DNA of 64,000 bases, from assembly GCA_032355985.1 (NCBI GenBank), contig JAUKVZ010000001.1, positions 496,001 through 560,000 of the forward strand, in the 5' to 3' direction. The position numbers and the translations under genes were made by a program. Under the pieces are notes generated by a model. The model had not been told where the DNA came from and ran no database searches. It was given only the letters and a program-made list of their open reading frames with translations. Below are positions 18,277-26,567 of this stretch, in pieces (position 1 is the stretch's first letter; each line of letters begins with the position of its first letter). The stretch comes from Sarcodiotheca gaudichaudii (taxonomy: Eukaryota > Rhodophyta > Florideophyceae > Gigartinales > Solieriaceae).

Positions 18277-19277
18277 TGCGCATCGGCGACTTTGAGTGGC
18301 TGCACGCTCTCTGGGCGGTTCCGGCGCTCGCCATCATTCTCGGCGCAGCGCTGCGGCGGAAGCGCACGCTGGTCAGCCGGTTTGCAGACGCGGGGCTGAT
18401 CGAAGAGCTGGCGAAGTCCATGAGTCTCGGGCGGCAGGCGCTCAAGGGATCGCTCGTCATCGGAGCGATCGGGCTGCTGATTGTGTCGTTGGCGCGGCCC
18501 GCGTGGGATCCGAAGCCGCGGGAGATCCATCGCCGGGGGCGCGATGTCGTGTTCATCGTGGATGTTTCGCGAAGCATGCTCGCCGAAGATCTGAATCCCA
18601 ATCGGCTGGAGCGCGCCAAGCTCGCCATCAAGGATGTCATCGGAAGTCTGCAGGGCGATCGCGTGGGACTCGTGGCGTTCGCAGGAAGTGCGGTGATCAA
18701 GAGTCCGCTGACGCTGGACTACGGATTCATGCGAAGCGCCGTTGATGATCTTTCGCCGGAAAGCGTTTCACGCGGCGGCACGCTGATCGGCGATGCGCTG
18801 CGGCTTGCCATCAATGATGTCTTCGACGACGCAAGCGCCGGATACAGAGACATTGTGCTCATCACGGATGGCGAGGATCATGAGAGCTTTCCTGTGGAGG
18901 CGGCCGGTCTGGCTGGCGAGGCCGAGGTGCGCATCATTGCGATCGGCATTGGTGATGAATCGACGGGACGGCGCATTCCCATTACAGGCGACGACGGCGT
19001 CCAGCGATTCCTTCAGCATGAAGGTAAGGAAGTGTGGAGTCGGCTGGATGGGGAGATGCTGCGGCAGGTGGCGCGAGCTTCCAAAGACGGTGTTTACTTC
19101 AACGTTGCGACCGCAAATATCAATCTTGACGAGGTCTATACAGGGCTGATTCGATCTGAAGAACAACGGGAACTCGAATCGCGTACAGCGGTTGACTATG
19201 ACGAGAAGTTCCAGATCTTCCTTGGCGCAGCGCTGGCGCTGCTCCTGCTGGAGGGGTTCATCCGTGAACGGAAGTAG
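18276..19277 (+). CDS. Membrane VWA-domain protein (BatA/BatB type), second copy
   Basis: 333 residues with the same layout as its neighbour: two N-terminal hydrophobic segments, VWA domain with MIDAS DVSRSM and ITDGEDHE, and a C-terminal TM (FLGAALALLLLEGFI). The segment MLAEDLNPNRLERAKLAI is characteristic of Bat VWA proteins. The start codon touches the previous stop. The two copies probably form a heteromeric pair. Confidence 0.93.
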   Translation: MRIGDFEWLHALWAVPALAIILGAALRRKRTLVSRFADAGLIEELAKSMSLGRQALKGSLVIGAIGLLIVSLARPAWDPKPREIHRRGRDVVFIVDVSRSMLAEDLNPNRLERAKLAIKDVIGSLQGDRVGLVAFAGSAVIKSPLTLDYGFMRSAVDDLSPESVSRGGTLIGDALRLAINDVFDDASAGYRDIVLITDGEDHESFPVEAAGLAGEAEVRIIAIGIGDESTGRRIPITGDDGVQRFLQHEGKEVWSRLDGEMLRQVARASKDGVYFNVATANINLDEVYTGLIRSEEQRELESRTAVDYDEKFQIFLGAALALLLLEGFIRERK

Positions 19278-20412
19278 GAACAGATTGAAGACTGTTGTCG
19301 CAGCGGCGCTCGTGACGCTGGCGCCCACGGCGATCGGCTCGCCTGAAGGGCGGCGGCTGATCGAAGAGGGGCGGGCGCTCTATGACCAGGCGGAGTACGA
19401 ACAGGCGGCGGCGCTCTTCGCCGAGGCTCAGTCCGCCTTCGAGGAGGATGAGGCCGTCGCGACATACGACCTGGCGTGCGCGCAGTTTGAGCTGGGCGAC
19501 CTTGAGGAGGCGGAGCGACTGTTTCTGGAAGCGGATCTGACGGCGAAGGCTGATGATCTTGCCGCGGCGGCCCGGTTCAACGCGGGCAATGTCGTGTTCC
19601 GCCAGGCGATGGAGACGACAGAGACGAATCCGATCGAAGGCATGGATCGCATGCGGGAGGCGATCGGTTTCTATCGCAGCGCGTTGGAACTCAATCCTGA
19701 CGATGCTGATGCGCGTCAAAATATCGAACTCGTGAAGAAGACCATCCACGACATTCGCAAAGAACTTCGCCGCCAGCAGGAGCAGCAGCAAAAGCAGCAG
19801 GAGCTCTCTGATGAGATGAAGAAGCTGGCTGATGAGCAGCAGGAGCAGTCACAGCAATCAGAGCAGCAGCAGAACCCGAGCGAGCAGCAGCGCCAGGAGA
19901 TGCAGGATCAGCAGGAGGCGCTGAACGAAAAGACAGAGCAGCTGCAGCAGGAGCTCGGGCAGCAGGCACAGGAACAGCAGCAACAATCGCAGCAGCTTCA
20001 GCAGGCGCAGGAATCGCTCGAAGAGGCGAAGGAATCACAGGAGCGAGCAGCGCAGGCGCTCGAATCGGCTGACACGGAGCAGGCTTCACAAGCGCAGCGC
20101 GAAGCTGCGGAGAAACTGCGCGAGGCCGCCGAGGCTCTGGACCAATCAGAAGAGCAGCAACAACAGGCGCAGCAGGGTGACTCCCAATCCGAGGATGAGC
20201 AGCAGGGTGAAGAGCAGCAGCAGCAGGAGCAGGAGGGTCAGCCGCAGGATCAGGCGGAAGGCCAGGAGGGCGCCCAGGCTGATGCGCAGGATGAGATGAC
20301 GGAAACGACGATCGAGGCCATTCTCGAAAAAGAGGCGCGCGAGCGCGAGGCCAGGGAAGAGCGCATGCGCGCGATTCGGGCTCGTCGAGCGCCCGTCGAT
20401 AAGGACTGGTGA
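19264..20412 (+). CDS. TPR protein with long Gln/Glu-rich region (BatC-like)
   Basis: 382 residues from GTG at 19264, which overlaps the preceding VWA gene by 14 bp; the longer frame is a shadow. A signal peptide (about 8-20) precedes tetratricopeptide repeats (about 22-150: EEGRALYDQAEYEQAAALFAEAQ, AVATYDLACAQFELGDLEEAERLF). From about residue 165 to 360 the protein is almost only Q, E, A and S with coiled-coil potential. The tail is basic (REAREERMRAIRARRAP). TPR-plus-coiled-coil proteins sit at this position (BatB/BatC) in Bat operons. Confidence 0.85.
   Translation: MNGSRNRLKTVVAAALVTLAPTAIGSPEGRRLIEEGRALYDQAEYEQAAALFAEAQSAFEEDEAVATYDLACAQFELGDLEEAERLFLEADLTAKADDLAAAARFNAGNVVFRQAMETTETNPIEGMDRMREAIGFYRSALELNPDDADARQNIELVKKTIHDIRKELRRQQEQQQKQQELSDEMKKLADEQQEQSQQSEQQQNPSEQQRQEMQDQQEALNEKTEQLQQELGQQAQEQQQQSQQLQQAQESLEEAKESQERAAQALESADTEQASQAQREAAEKLREAAEALDQSEEQQQQAQQGDSQSEDEQQGEEQQQQEQEGQPQDQAEGQEGAQADAQDEMTETTIEAILEKEAREREAREERMRAIRARRAPVDKDW
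19776..20270 (+). repeat. CAG-rich low-complexity tract coding for poly-Gln/Glu
   Basis: About 500 bp dominated by CAG, GAG and GCG codons inside the TPR gene. The runs are short and interrupted (up to four consecutive CAG/CAA), so it is a compositional tract and not a clean tandem array. On the opposite strand the same tract creates a long Ala/Pro/Leu-rich open frame that is not a gene. Confidence 0.8.
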
Positions 20413-20413
20413 G

Positions 20414-22204
20414 ATGATGAGAAAACGATTGAACGGAATAGTTGCGATGATCGCTTTCTTGTTGGCTGCGCCACTGGCGTCTGCGCAGGATGTACGCGCG
20501 GCAATCGAAGAAGGCCAAAAGTACGTCGGCCAGCCATTCGTCATGGAGATTCAGGTCTCAAACGCCCGGCAGGTGGCGACGCCCGTCGTTCCATCGATGC
20601 CGAGCTTTGAAGTCTCAGTCGGAACGCGGAGTGAGCAGTCTTTCAACATCAATGGCAGAAAGTCTCGAACCATCGGATATCGATTCAATGTCACGCCGCT
20701 CGAATCGGGGCGGCTTCAGATTCCCGCCTTCAGCGTCATGGTTGATGGCCGGCGTATGGAATCTCAGCCTTTTATGGTCGATGTGCGCCAGCCGGGGCCG
20801 TCCGACAACTTTGAACTGAGAGCGGCGTTTGATGTCGGCGAGGCATACGTCGGCCAGCCCGTGCGATTGCGTCTGACGATTCTCTTCAACGGGAGCGCCG
20901 AGGATCTCAGGATCGCGGTTCCCGGGCTGTCCGAGTACTTCGACATTGAAGATCGACCGGCGCATGAACTGCAGCGATACACGCAGCGCGGCATGCGCCT
21001 GGCGGAGTTCAACATCGAAGGCATCCGCGCCACAGGCGTTCCAGGTCAGGGATCGATGCGCGGCCAGCAGGTTCGCTCCTATTCCATCGAGCTTGTCGCC
21101 GTGCCCCGTCAGTCCGGGCATCTTGATATTGGCCCCGCAGTATTGAACGGGGTGGAGATCACCCAGAGCAGAAGCCGCATTGATCGAATGATGGGCCGCG
21201 GCGGGCTCACAAAGCCGTTCGCCGTTGCTTCCGGGCCAATCCCATTGAATGTGCTCGAACTGCCGGTCGAAGGCGCTCCACCCGACTTTGAAGGACTCGT
21301 CGGCTCGTTCGACATCAGCGCCATCGCGACGCCGCGGGAGGTCAACGTGGGCGATCCGATCACGCTGAATGTGTACGTGACGGGCGATGAGCCGCTCGAT
21401 CGCGTTGATGATCTGCATCTGGAGCGCAACTCGGAGCTGACACGCGGCTTCCGGCTTCCCAGTGAGAGTTCGCCTCCGAAGATGGAGCGGGGAGCGTATG
21501 TGTTCACCCATACGATCCGCGCCGCTGATGACGATGTCATCGAGATTCCGCCCATCGGATTCTGGCATTTCGATCCTGAGATTGATGCGTACGTGTACTC
21601 ACAGACCGACCCGATTCCGCTGACGGTGCATCCGACGCGTGAGCTGACTCTGGCCGATGCCGAAGGCGGCGTGATCCCGGACACCGGCACAGCGCTTGAG
21701 TCACGCAGCGGCGGCATCATGCATAACTTCACCACTGTCGACGCGCTGAATGATCAGTCCTTTGATCTGGCGACGGCGATTCGATCACCGGCGACGATCG
21801 CTGCGGTGTCTGCGCCGGTCGGGCTGTATGCGGCGTGCGGCGTCATCGCGCTTTCGCGCAGGCGAAGTAAGGATGTGCCCAGGTCCGTCCGGCGGCGTCG
21901 GGCGCTTGGCCGAGCCGAGCGCACATTGCGACATGATGAGGCGCCGGCCGAAGCGCGCGTGCAGAGCGCGCTGCACAACTACATCGCGGATGCCTTCGAT
22001 CGCCCTGCCGCCGGTCTCACGACGCAGGAGTGCGAGCAGCTACTCAGCGAATGTGAAGCATCGAATCGCACGGCGTTTGTCGATCTGTTGCGCCGCGCCG
22101 ATCAGTTGCGCTATGCGGGAGCGACGGATGAAGCCGGAGATGCGCTGGTTGAGGACGCCATTGTGGTGATTCGAGGCCTGGATCAGGAGGTCAGCAAGTC
22201 ATGA
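20414..22204 (+). CDS. batD: BatD-family protein (oxygen tolerance)
   Basis: 596 residues: signal peptide (about 8-24, ending at SAQD), three or four beta-sandwich modules (VGQPFVMEIQVSN, VGQPVRLRLTILFNGSAEDLRI, VGDPITLNVYVTGDEPLDRV), a TM helix near residues 462-482, and a cytoplasmic helical domain similar to the one in the lipoprotein gene upstream (VQSALHNYIADAFDRPAAGLTTQECEQLL). BatD is the large periplasmic component of the Bat system. The start is 1 bp after the TPR stop. Confidence 0.9.
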   Translation: MMRKRLNGIVAMIAFLLAAPLASAQDVRAAIEEGQKYVGQPFVMEIQVSNARQVATPVVPSMPSFEVSVGTRSEQSFNINGRKSRTIGYRFNVTPLESGRLQIPAFSVMVDGRRMESQPFMVDVRQPGPSDNFELRAAFDVGEAYVGQPVRLRLTILFNGSAEDLRIAVPGLSEYFDIEDRPAHELQRYTQRGMRLAEFNIEGIRATGVPGQGSMRGQQVRSYSIELVAVPRQSGHLDIGPAVLNGVEITQSRSRIDRMMGRGGLTKPFAVASGPIPLNVLELPVEGAPPDFEGLVGSFDISAIATPREVNVGDPITLNVYVTGDEPLDRVDDLHLERNSELTRGFRLPSESSPPKMERGAYVFTHTIRAADDDVIEIPPIGFWHFDPEIDAYVYSQTDPIPLTVHPTRELTLADAEGGVIPDTGTALESRSGGIMHNFTTVDALNDQSFDLATAIRSPATIAAVSAPVGLYAACGVIALSRRRSKDVPRSVRRRRALGRAERTLRHDEAPAEARVQSALHNYIADAFDRPAAGLTTQECEQLLSECEASNRTAFVDLLRRADQLRYAGATDEAGDALVEDAIVVIRGLDQEVSKS

Positions 22205-23043
22205 TGAATCACATGATCAGGAACTGGCTGCTGACAATCGTTCTTGCGCTGCTCGGCGCCTTCGCCTTGTGCGCTCCGGCGGCGGGCCAGGAGGCGAAGA
22301 CTGAATCACAGACGAATGAGCAGCTTCTGGCGCAGGCTGCCGCGAAGTTTCAGGAAGCGCGCGAAGCGCTCGTGGATGATCCGAAGAAGGCGGAGGCGCT
22401 CTTTCTGGAGAGCATTGCTGATCATCGAGCGATCATCGAATCCGGCGTAGAGAACGGCAAGCTGTACTACAACATCGGCAACGCGTATCTCCTGTCCGGC
22501 GACATTGGGCGAGCGCTCGTGAACTACAGACGCGCGGAGCGATTGATACCCACAAGCGACGAGCTTCAGGCGAACATCGCCGTCGCAGAGTCGCGTGTGC
22601 CGGATCGCATCGAATCCAAGACTAAGACCCGCGTTGTGCGCACACTGTTGTTCTGGCACTTCAACACGCTCGCGAAACATCGATGGCTGGTGTTTGTGAT
22701 TGCGTTCGGGGCGATGTGGCTCATGCTGTCGCTGCGACTTCTTGGCGCCAGGAGGTTTGCGCCGCGGTGGCTTGCGGCTGCGTGCGGTGTGATTGCGATG
22801 GCGATGGCCGGATCCGTCGGCGCCGATGTGCTGGCGGGCGCGCATGAACATGGCGTCATCACGCAGGAGGAGGTCATCGGCCGCACTGGACCGGGCGTGG
22901 TGGGATATGAACCGGCGTTTCAGAGCCCGCTGCATGCCGGTGTGGAGTTTGAACTCAAGGAGCGCCGTGACACATGGGTGCTCGTTGAGCTTGAGGATGG
23001 ACGCCAGACCTGGCTGCCGCGCGCTTCGATCGAGTTGATTTAG
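22201..23043 (+). CDS. batE: BatE-like protein: TPR, TM segments and SH3-like domain
   Basis: 280 residues: signal peptide (ending near AAGQEA), TPR region (about 28-115, NGKLYYNIGNAYLLSGDIGRALVNYRRAERL), two TM helices (about 160-178 and 190-213) and a C-terminal SH3-like domain (about 218-280) with WVLVELEDGRQTWLP. This matches BatE architecture. Start ATG at 22201 overlaps the batD stop. It closes the Bat operon; no terminator with a T-run follows before the riboswitch promoter. Confidence 0.9.
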   Translation: MMNHMIRNWLLTIVLALLGAFALCAPAAGQEAKTESQTNEQLLAQAAAKFQEAREALVDDPKKAEALFLESIADHRAIIESGVENGKLYYNIGNAYLLSGDIGRALVNYRRAERLIPTSDELQANIAVAESRVPDRIESKTKTRVVRTLLFWHFNTLAKHRWLVFVIAFGAMWLMLSLRLLGARRFAPRWLAAACGVIAMAMAGSVGADVLAGAHEHGVITQEEVIGRTGPGVVGYEPAFQSPLHAGVEFELKERRDTWVLVELEDGRQTWLPRASIELI

Positions 23044-23075
23044 CGCTGATCGTTTACGGCAAGCCGTCGACACGC

Positions 23076-23103
23076 TTGACAACAAGTCGGTCCGTGCTAC
23101 CGT
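23076..23103 (+). promoter_or_regulatory. Sigma70-like promoter of the cobalamin-riboswitch operon
   Basis: A perfect -35 TTGACA (23076-23081) and a partial -10 TACCGT (23098-23103) with 16-nt spacing directly precede the riboswitch. Transcription would start around 23110, fitting the 5' edge of the aptamer. Confidence 0.55.
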
Positions 23104-23105
23104 GC

Positions 23106-23302
23106 CTTCGCAATCGGTGCTGCGCGGATTGTTTTCGTGCAGTGAAAAGGGAAGTGTGGTGAGATTCCACCGCGGACGCGCCGCCGTAAAGGGCATACAG
23201 GCGCGAGTCACTGAGAGCCACTGATTCGATCGACGCGATTTGACGTTGATTGAGACGGGAAGGCTGACTCGCACTGCCCCAAGCCGGAAGACCTGCCGAA
23301 TG
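23106..23302 (+). ncRNA. Cobalamin (B12) riboswitch
   Basis: Cis-regulatory RNA binding adenosylcobalamin or another cobalamin. The conserved core is visible in order: AAAAGGGAAGTGTGGTGAGA then TTCCACCGCGGACGCGCCGC and CGTAAAG (about 23141-23193), GAGTCACTGAGAGCCACTG (about 23204-23223), a variable arm, GGGAAGGCTGACTCGC (about 23257-23272) and the terminal B12 box GCCGGAAGACCTGCC (23283-23297). This string of elements matches the family closely. It lies 60 bp after batE and 164 nt upstream of the next gene, in a 422-bp gene-free stretch that otherwise holds only the promoter and downstream hairpins. Confidence 0.93.
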
Positions 23303-23375
23303 CGTATGTCTGTGTCGCCCTCGCGAGTCCTGGGGCGATTGGCGCAGAAACTCCGTCAGCTCCCATCGGACTGTG

Positions 23376-23453
23376 ACGGCGCCATTCGCACTCGCGAGGC
23401 GCCGTTGTCGCATGGTGAGGGAGCCGTCTCGCGCGAATCGAGACGACGTGGAG
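23376..23453 (+). promoter_or_regulatory. Two hairpins before the start codon: candidate expression platform
   Basis: Downstream of the aptamer are two perfect stems: ACGGCGCC/GGCGCCGT (23376-23383 with 23398-23405) and CGTCTCG/CGAGACG (23425-23431 with 23439-23445). Neither is followed by a T-run. The second ends only 4 nt before GGAG (about 23450-23453), the likely ribosome site for the ATG at 23466. Control by sequestering the ribosome site or by Rho is therefore more likely than intrinsic termination. Confidence 0.5.
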
Positions 23454-23465
23454 TGATTGCGCATC

Positions 23466-24566
23466 ATGTTCAAGTCAAGTTTTGCGCCGATATGTGTTGC
23501 GGCGATTGTGGTCGCGAGCGCTTCGTTCGCGCCGGCAGCGAGCGCGGGCGCCTTCGATACGTATGGATCGAGCTACCGGGAGATCAGCGCCCCACCGATT
23601 GGGTCGGGATCGTTTGATGTCGTCGGCGACGCGTTGCCGGACGGGCGACTGGTGGCCGTCACAGGCAATGAGATCTTCGTCGAGTCCAGCCCGCAGTCAG
23701 GTGTGTTCGAGCTTTCGGGAAGTCTCGATTCGGCGACCATCGGCGGCGCCACGGATCCATCATTTCTTCGCGTCAGCCCGGATGGCTCACGCATCGCCAT
23801 CGGCGCCGGTTTCGGCAAACCGGTGGTCGTGCTGGATAGTGTGGACCTGAGCGCCGCTTCGCCTCCGAGCTTCGACGGCGCCAGCGCCAGTATCTTTGAC
23901 ATTGGTCACTTCGACGCCGCCTGGCAGGACAACGCGCATCTTGCGATCACCGCCGGTGACTTCGGCTCGCCGGCGATCGTCTCGCTGCTGGACACGACGA
24001 GTGATCCGCTGGCGCCGATGAATCCGATCATCATTTCCAATATCGGTGGCGCCTCGGCGGGCATCGCCTTTGATGCAGCGGGCCGACTCTTCACGGGAAA
24101 TGGATTTGATTCATTCGCCGGCGGAAGCGAGACGGGAACGATTCGCGCCTTCGATCCAATGGACTGGGCGATGGCGCCGGCCAACTTCGAAGTCGATGGC
24201 GTCGAAATTGGAGAGCTGCTCTCCGCGACGTCGCTTTCATTCGACCATACGGGCAATCTGTTCGTCGGTGGAGGAGACTTCGGTGACGGCGACTCCGGTG
24301 CGCTCGGAGTGATGAACGCGGGCGCCATCGAAGATGCGCTTGCCGGGCTCGGAGCGATTGATCCGCTCGATCCATTGCAGGTGCGTCGCCTTGACCCGCG
24401 TGGAGACGGCTTCGGGTACTTCGGTTCAGCCTTCAACGGCGGGACCGGTGAACTGATCATCCGCGATGGGGCGACGTGGTACGCAACCGTGCCGGCGCCG
24501 GGCGTCTTCGGTGTACTTGCGCTGGGCGCATGCGCCAATCTGCGAAGGCGTCGCCATGTCGCATAA
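23466..24566 (+). CDS. Secreted beta-propeller-like protein with PEP-CTERM-like tail
   Basis: 366 residues from ATG 23466 (a TTG lies 9 nt upstream). Signal peptide about 1-28 (cleavage near ASAGA). The body has repeated beta-blade phrases (DALPDGRLVAVTGNEIFVES, PSFLRVSPDGSRIAIGAGFG, AGIAFDAAGRLFTGNG, TSLSFDHTGNLFVGGGDFG), so a beta-propeller is likely. The C-terminus VPAPGVFGVLALGACANLRR plus further arginines has the motif, hydrophobic helix and basic tail of a PEP-CTERM-type exosortase sorting signal. It is the first gene under the B12 riboswitch. Bacteroidota use a surface beta-propeller (BtuG) to capture B12; an analogous role here is inference, not shown by homology. Confidence 0.8.
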   Translation: MFKSSFAPICVAAIVVASASFAPAASAGAFDTYGSSYREISAPPIGSGSFDVVGDALPDGRLVAVTGNEIFVESSPQSGVFELSGSLDSATIGGATDPSFLRVSPDGSRIAIGAGFGKPVVVLDSVDLSAASPPSFDGASASIFDIGHFDAAWQDNAHLAITAGDFGSPAIVSLLDTTSDPLAPMNPIIISNIGGASAGIAFDAAGRLFTGNGFDSFAGGSETGTIRAFDPMDWAMAPANFEVDGVEIGELLSATSLSFDHTGNLFVGGGDFGDGDSGALGVMNAGAIEDALAGLGAIDPLDPLQVRRLDPRGDGFGYFGSAFNGGTGELIIRDGATWYATVPAPGVFGVLALGACANLRRRRHVA

Positions 24567-25710
24567 GACGCACACTCTGGCATACGTCGTCGGATTCATC
24601 ACGACGATCGCGTCTGTGGCCAGCGCCGAACCATTCGCGACGGAGGCGCTGGAGTATGTGCCTGCGCCGGGACAGTTCACCAATCATCCTTCGTTCAACG
24701 ATCCGGCGCGCGCGCTGGGCGCTCCTGCCGGAGGGGGGACGCTCGCTGCTGACAACTCCAAAGTTGTCAGCCTCGGCGGCTTTGGCGGCTCGATCACGCT
24801 CGCCTTCGATCATCGCGTGCTCGATGACTCCCGGAATCATCTCGGCCTCGATGCGATTGTCTTCTCAAACTGTTTCTGGGCTTCGGGAGATCCAAACGTC
24901 AAGTCGGCCGAGCTTGCAGTCATCGAGATCAGCCTTGATGTCAATGGCAATGGGCTGGCCGATGATCAGTGGTACGTCATTCCGGGATCACACCTGAGCG
25001 ATCCACCGATGAGCGACTTCAGATCGCAGCTCTGGGATGATGATGGTGGAACATCGACACCGCCGGCCAACTTGAGTTGGTATCCGGATGCGGGCGAGTA
25101 TCCGGAGCTTGCAGGCTCGTACAGCTCGGGCGCTTACGAACTTCCCGAAGCATTCGCCGCCAATGAGATCACCAATCCACTCGGAAAGATGTCCACGCAG
25201 GAGGGCATTCGGGGTTACGCCGAAAATACTCCCACGATGATCCTCGGTGATCTCAGCGGCGCCTTTGGCAGCGCGGGCGATGACGCGCTGGATGATCCTG
25301 AGGATCGCCCCGGAATCGCGCCGGAGATCTTCTACACATGGCCGGATGATCCGGTTGAAGTCGGAGTCAGCCGCGGCAGTGGTGGGGGTGACGCTTTCGA
25401 CATTGCATGGGCCGTGCATCCTGACACGGGCGCTCCTGCGAATCTGCCCGGATTCGACTTCATTCGTGTGCGCACGTCCGTCGACGGCGTCATCGGGCCC
25501 GGTGGCATTCTCGGCGAGCTTTCCGCGGAGATCGCCGGTGTCGCCGATGTTCGACCGATGGGCGATCTGACCGGCGACGGCGTGGTATCTGCGCCGGATA
25601 TCGCGGAACTGATCTCCCGCTGGGGAAGTGCGGATGTCATCGCTGATCTCGATGGCGACGGCGCGGTGGGCGCCATTGATCTTGCGATTCTGCTGGGGAA
25701 CTGGGGATGA
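24556..25710 (+). CDS. Secreted surface protein with C-terminal EF-hand/dockerin-like loops
   Basis: 384 residues from ATG 24556, overlapping the previous gene by 11 bp. Signal peptide about 1-24 (ends near ASAEP). The body contains LGGFGGSITLAFDH, IVFSNCFW, IEISLDVNGNGLADDQWYVI and PGSHL. I recall this GG(F)GGSI..FDH / NGNGLADD.WY pattern from cell-surface proteins of Bacteroidota B12 loci, but could not check. The C-terminus carries two calcium-binding loops, GDLTGDGVVSAPDIAELISR and ADLDGDGAVGAIDLAILLGN, each followed by WG, as in planctomycete dockerin-like tails. Second gene of the riboswitch operon. Confidence 0.82.
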   Translation: MSHKTHTLAYVVGFITTIASVASAEPFATEALEYVPAPGQFTNHPSFNDPARALGAPAGGGTLAADNSKVVSLGGFGGSITLAFDHRVLDDSRNHLGLDAIVFSNCFWASGDPNVKSAELAVIEISLDVNGNGLADDQWYVIPGSHLSDPPMSDFRSQLWDDDGGTSTPPANLSWYPDAGEYPELAGSYSSGAYELPEAFAANEITNPLGKMSTQEGIRGYAENTPTMILGDLSGAFGSAGDDALDDPEDRPGIAPEIFYTWPDDPVEVGVSRGSGGGDAFDIAWAVHPDTGAPANLPGFDFIRVRTSVDGVIGPGGILGELSAEIAGVADVRPMGDLTGDGVVSAPDIAELISRWGSADVIADLDGDGAVGAIDLAILLGNWG

Positions 25711-26567
25711 AGCGCACGCGACAGCCAGATTGCGGGATGAATCAACTCCAGGGTTTCACACTCGTGGAACTGTTGGTCGCGCTTTCGATCATCGCGACGC
25801 TGCTCGGCCTGCTTGCGCCGGCGCTGATGAGCGCTCGAAGCGCCGCTCGAAGCGCTGTATGCCTGTCCGGTGTGCGCCAGTTGCAGTTGGCCAATGATCT
25901 CTTCGCCGATGATCATCAGGGGCATTACGTTCCGGGCGCCGCGAATGTGCTCTCGAATCAGCATCGTTGGCACGGCGAGCGGGACGCGGCCAGCGGTCCA
26001 TTTGACGCCTCACGGGGCGCCATCACGCCATACCTTTCCGGATCCGGCGCCTCACAGAGTGTTCGCGCCTGCCCGGAGTTTGCGCCGACGATCGATCAGC
26101 TTGTCGAACGCGGCGTCGGATTCGAAGCCGGATGCGGAGGCTACGGCTACAACAATGCCTTCGTCGGCGTGCAGCGCGAGCAGGCGGAGTCGAACGTCTG
26201 GCGTGTGGGGCTCAATGGCGATCATCAGCCGCAGGATCGACTGGGCGCTGATCGCGCTCGCTTCGCGCAGCCATCGCGCACGATCGCGTTCGCCGACGCC
26301 GCATTGCCTGATGATCGCGCTGGAGGATTGATCGAATACAGCTTTCTTGAGCCGCGCTTCTGGCCCGAGTTTCCCGGGTTTCGACCTGATCCGTCCATGC
26401 ATTTCCGGCACGGACACAAAGTGAATATCGCCTGGCTGGATGGGCACGCCGGCGCCATGGCCCGCTCGTTCGCTCCCGAAACGGGATATCTCAGTGATGA
26501 TCCCGGCGCCTTTGGACTTGGCTGGGCAGGCCGGAGCGACGACAATCAACTCTATGACTACGAATGA
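25707..26567 (+). CDS. Prepilin/pseudopilin-like protein (type IV pilin N-terminus, H-X9-DG type)
   Basis: 286 residues. Near the N-terminus is a class III type prepilin signal, GFTLVELLVALSIIATLLGL, with the processing glycine, Glu at +5 and a hydrophobic helix. The C-terminal region has FRHGHKVNIAWLDGHAGAM, the H-X-G-X...DGH pattern common in planctomycete DUF1559/type II secretion pseudopilin-like proteins. Such proteins are abundant in this phylum, but here it overlaps the preceding stop by 4 bp and so belongs to the B12-riboswitch operon. A role in a pseudopilus or in surface display is possible. Confidence 0.85.
   Translation: MKRTRQPDCGMNQLQGFTLVELLVALSIIATLLGLLAPALMSARSAARSAVCLSGVRQLQLANDLFADDHQGHYVPGAANVLSNQHRWHGERDAASGPFDASRGAITPYLSGSGASQSVRACPEFAPTIDQLVERGVGFEAGCGGYGYNNAFVGVQREQAESNVWRVGLNGDHQPQDRLGADRARFAQPSRTIAFADAALPDDRAGGLIEYSFLEPRFWPEFPGFRPDPSMHFRHGHKVNIAWLDGHAGAMARSFAPETGYLSDDPGAFGLGWAGRSDDNQLYDYE

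Noticed and set aside
19691-20518. Long minus-strand open frame rich in Ala, Pro and Leu
   Set aside because: It is antisense to the CAG/GAG-rich tract of the TPR gene; composition explains the lack of stops.
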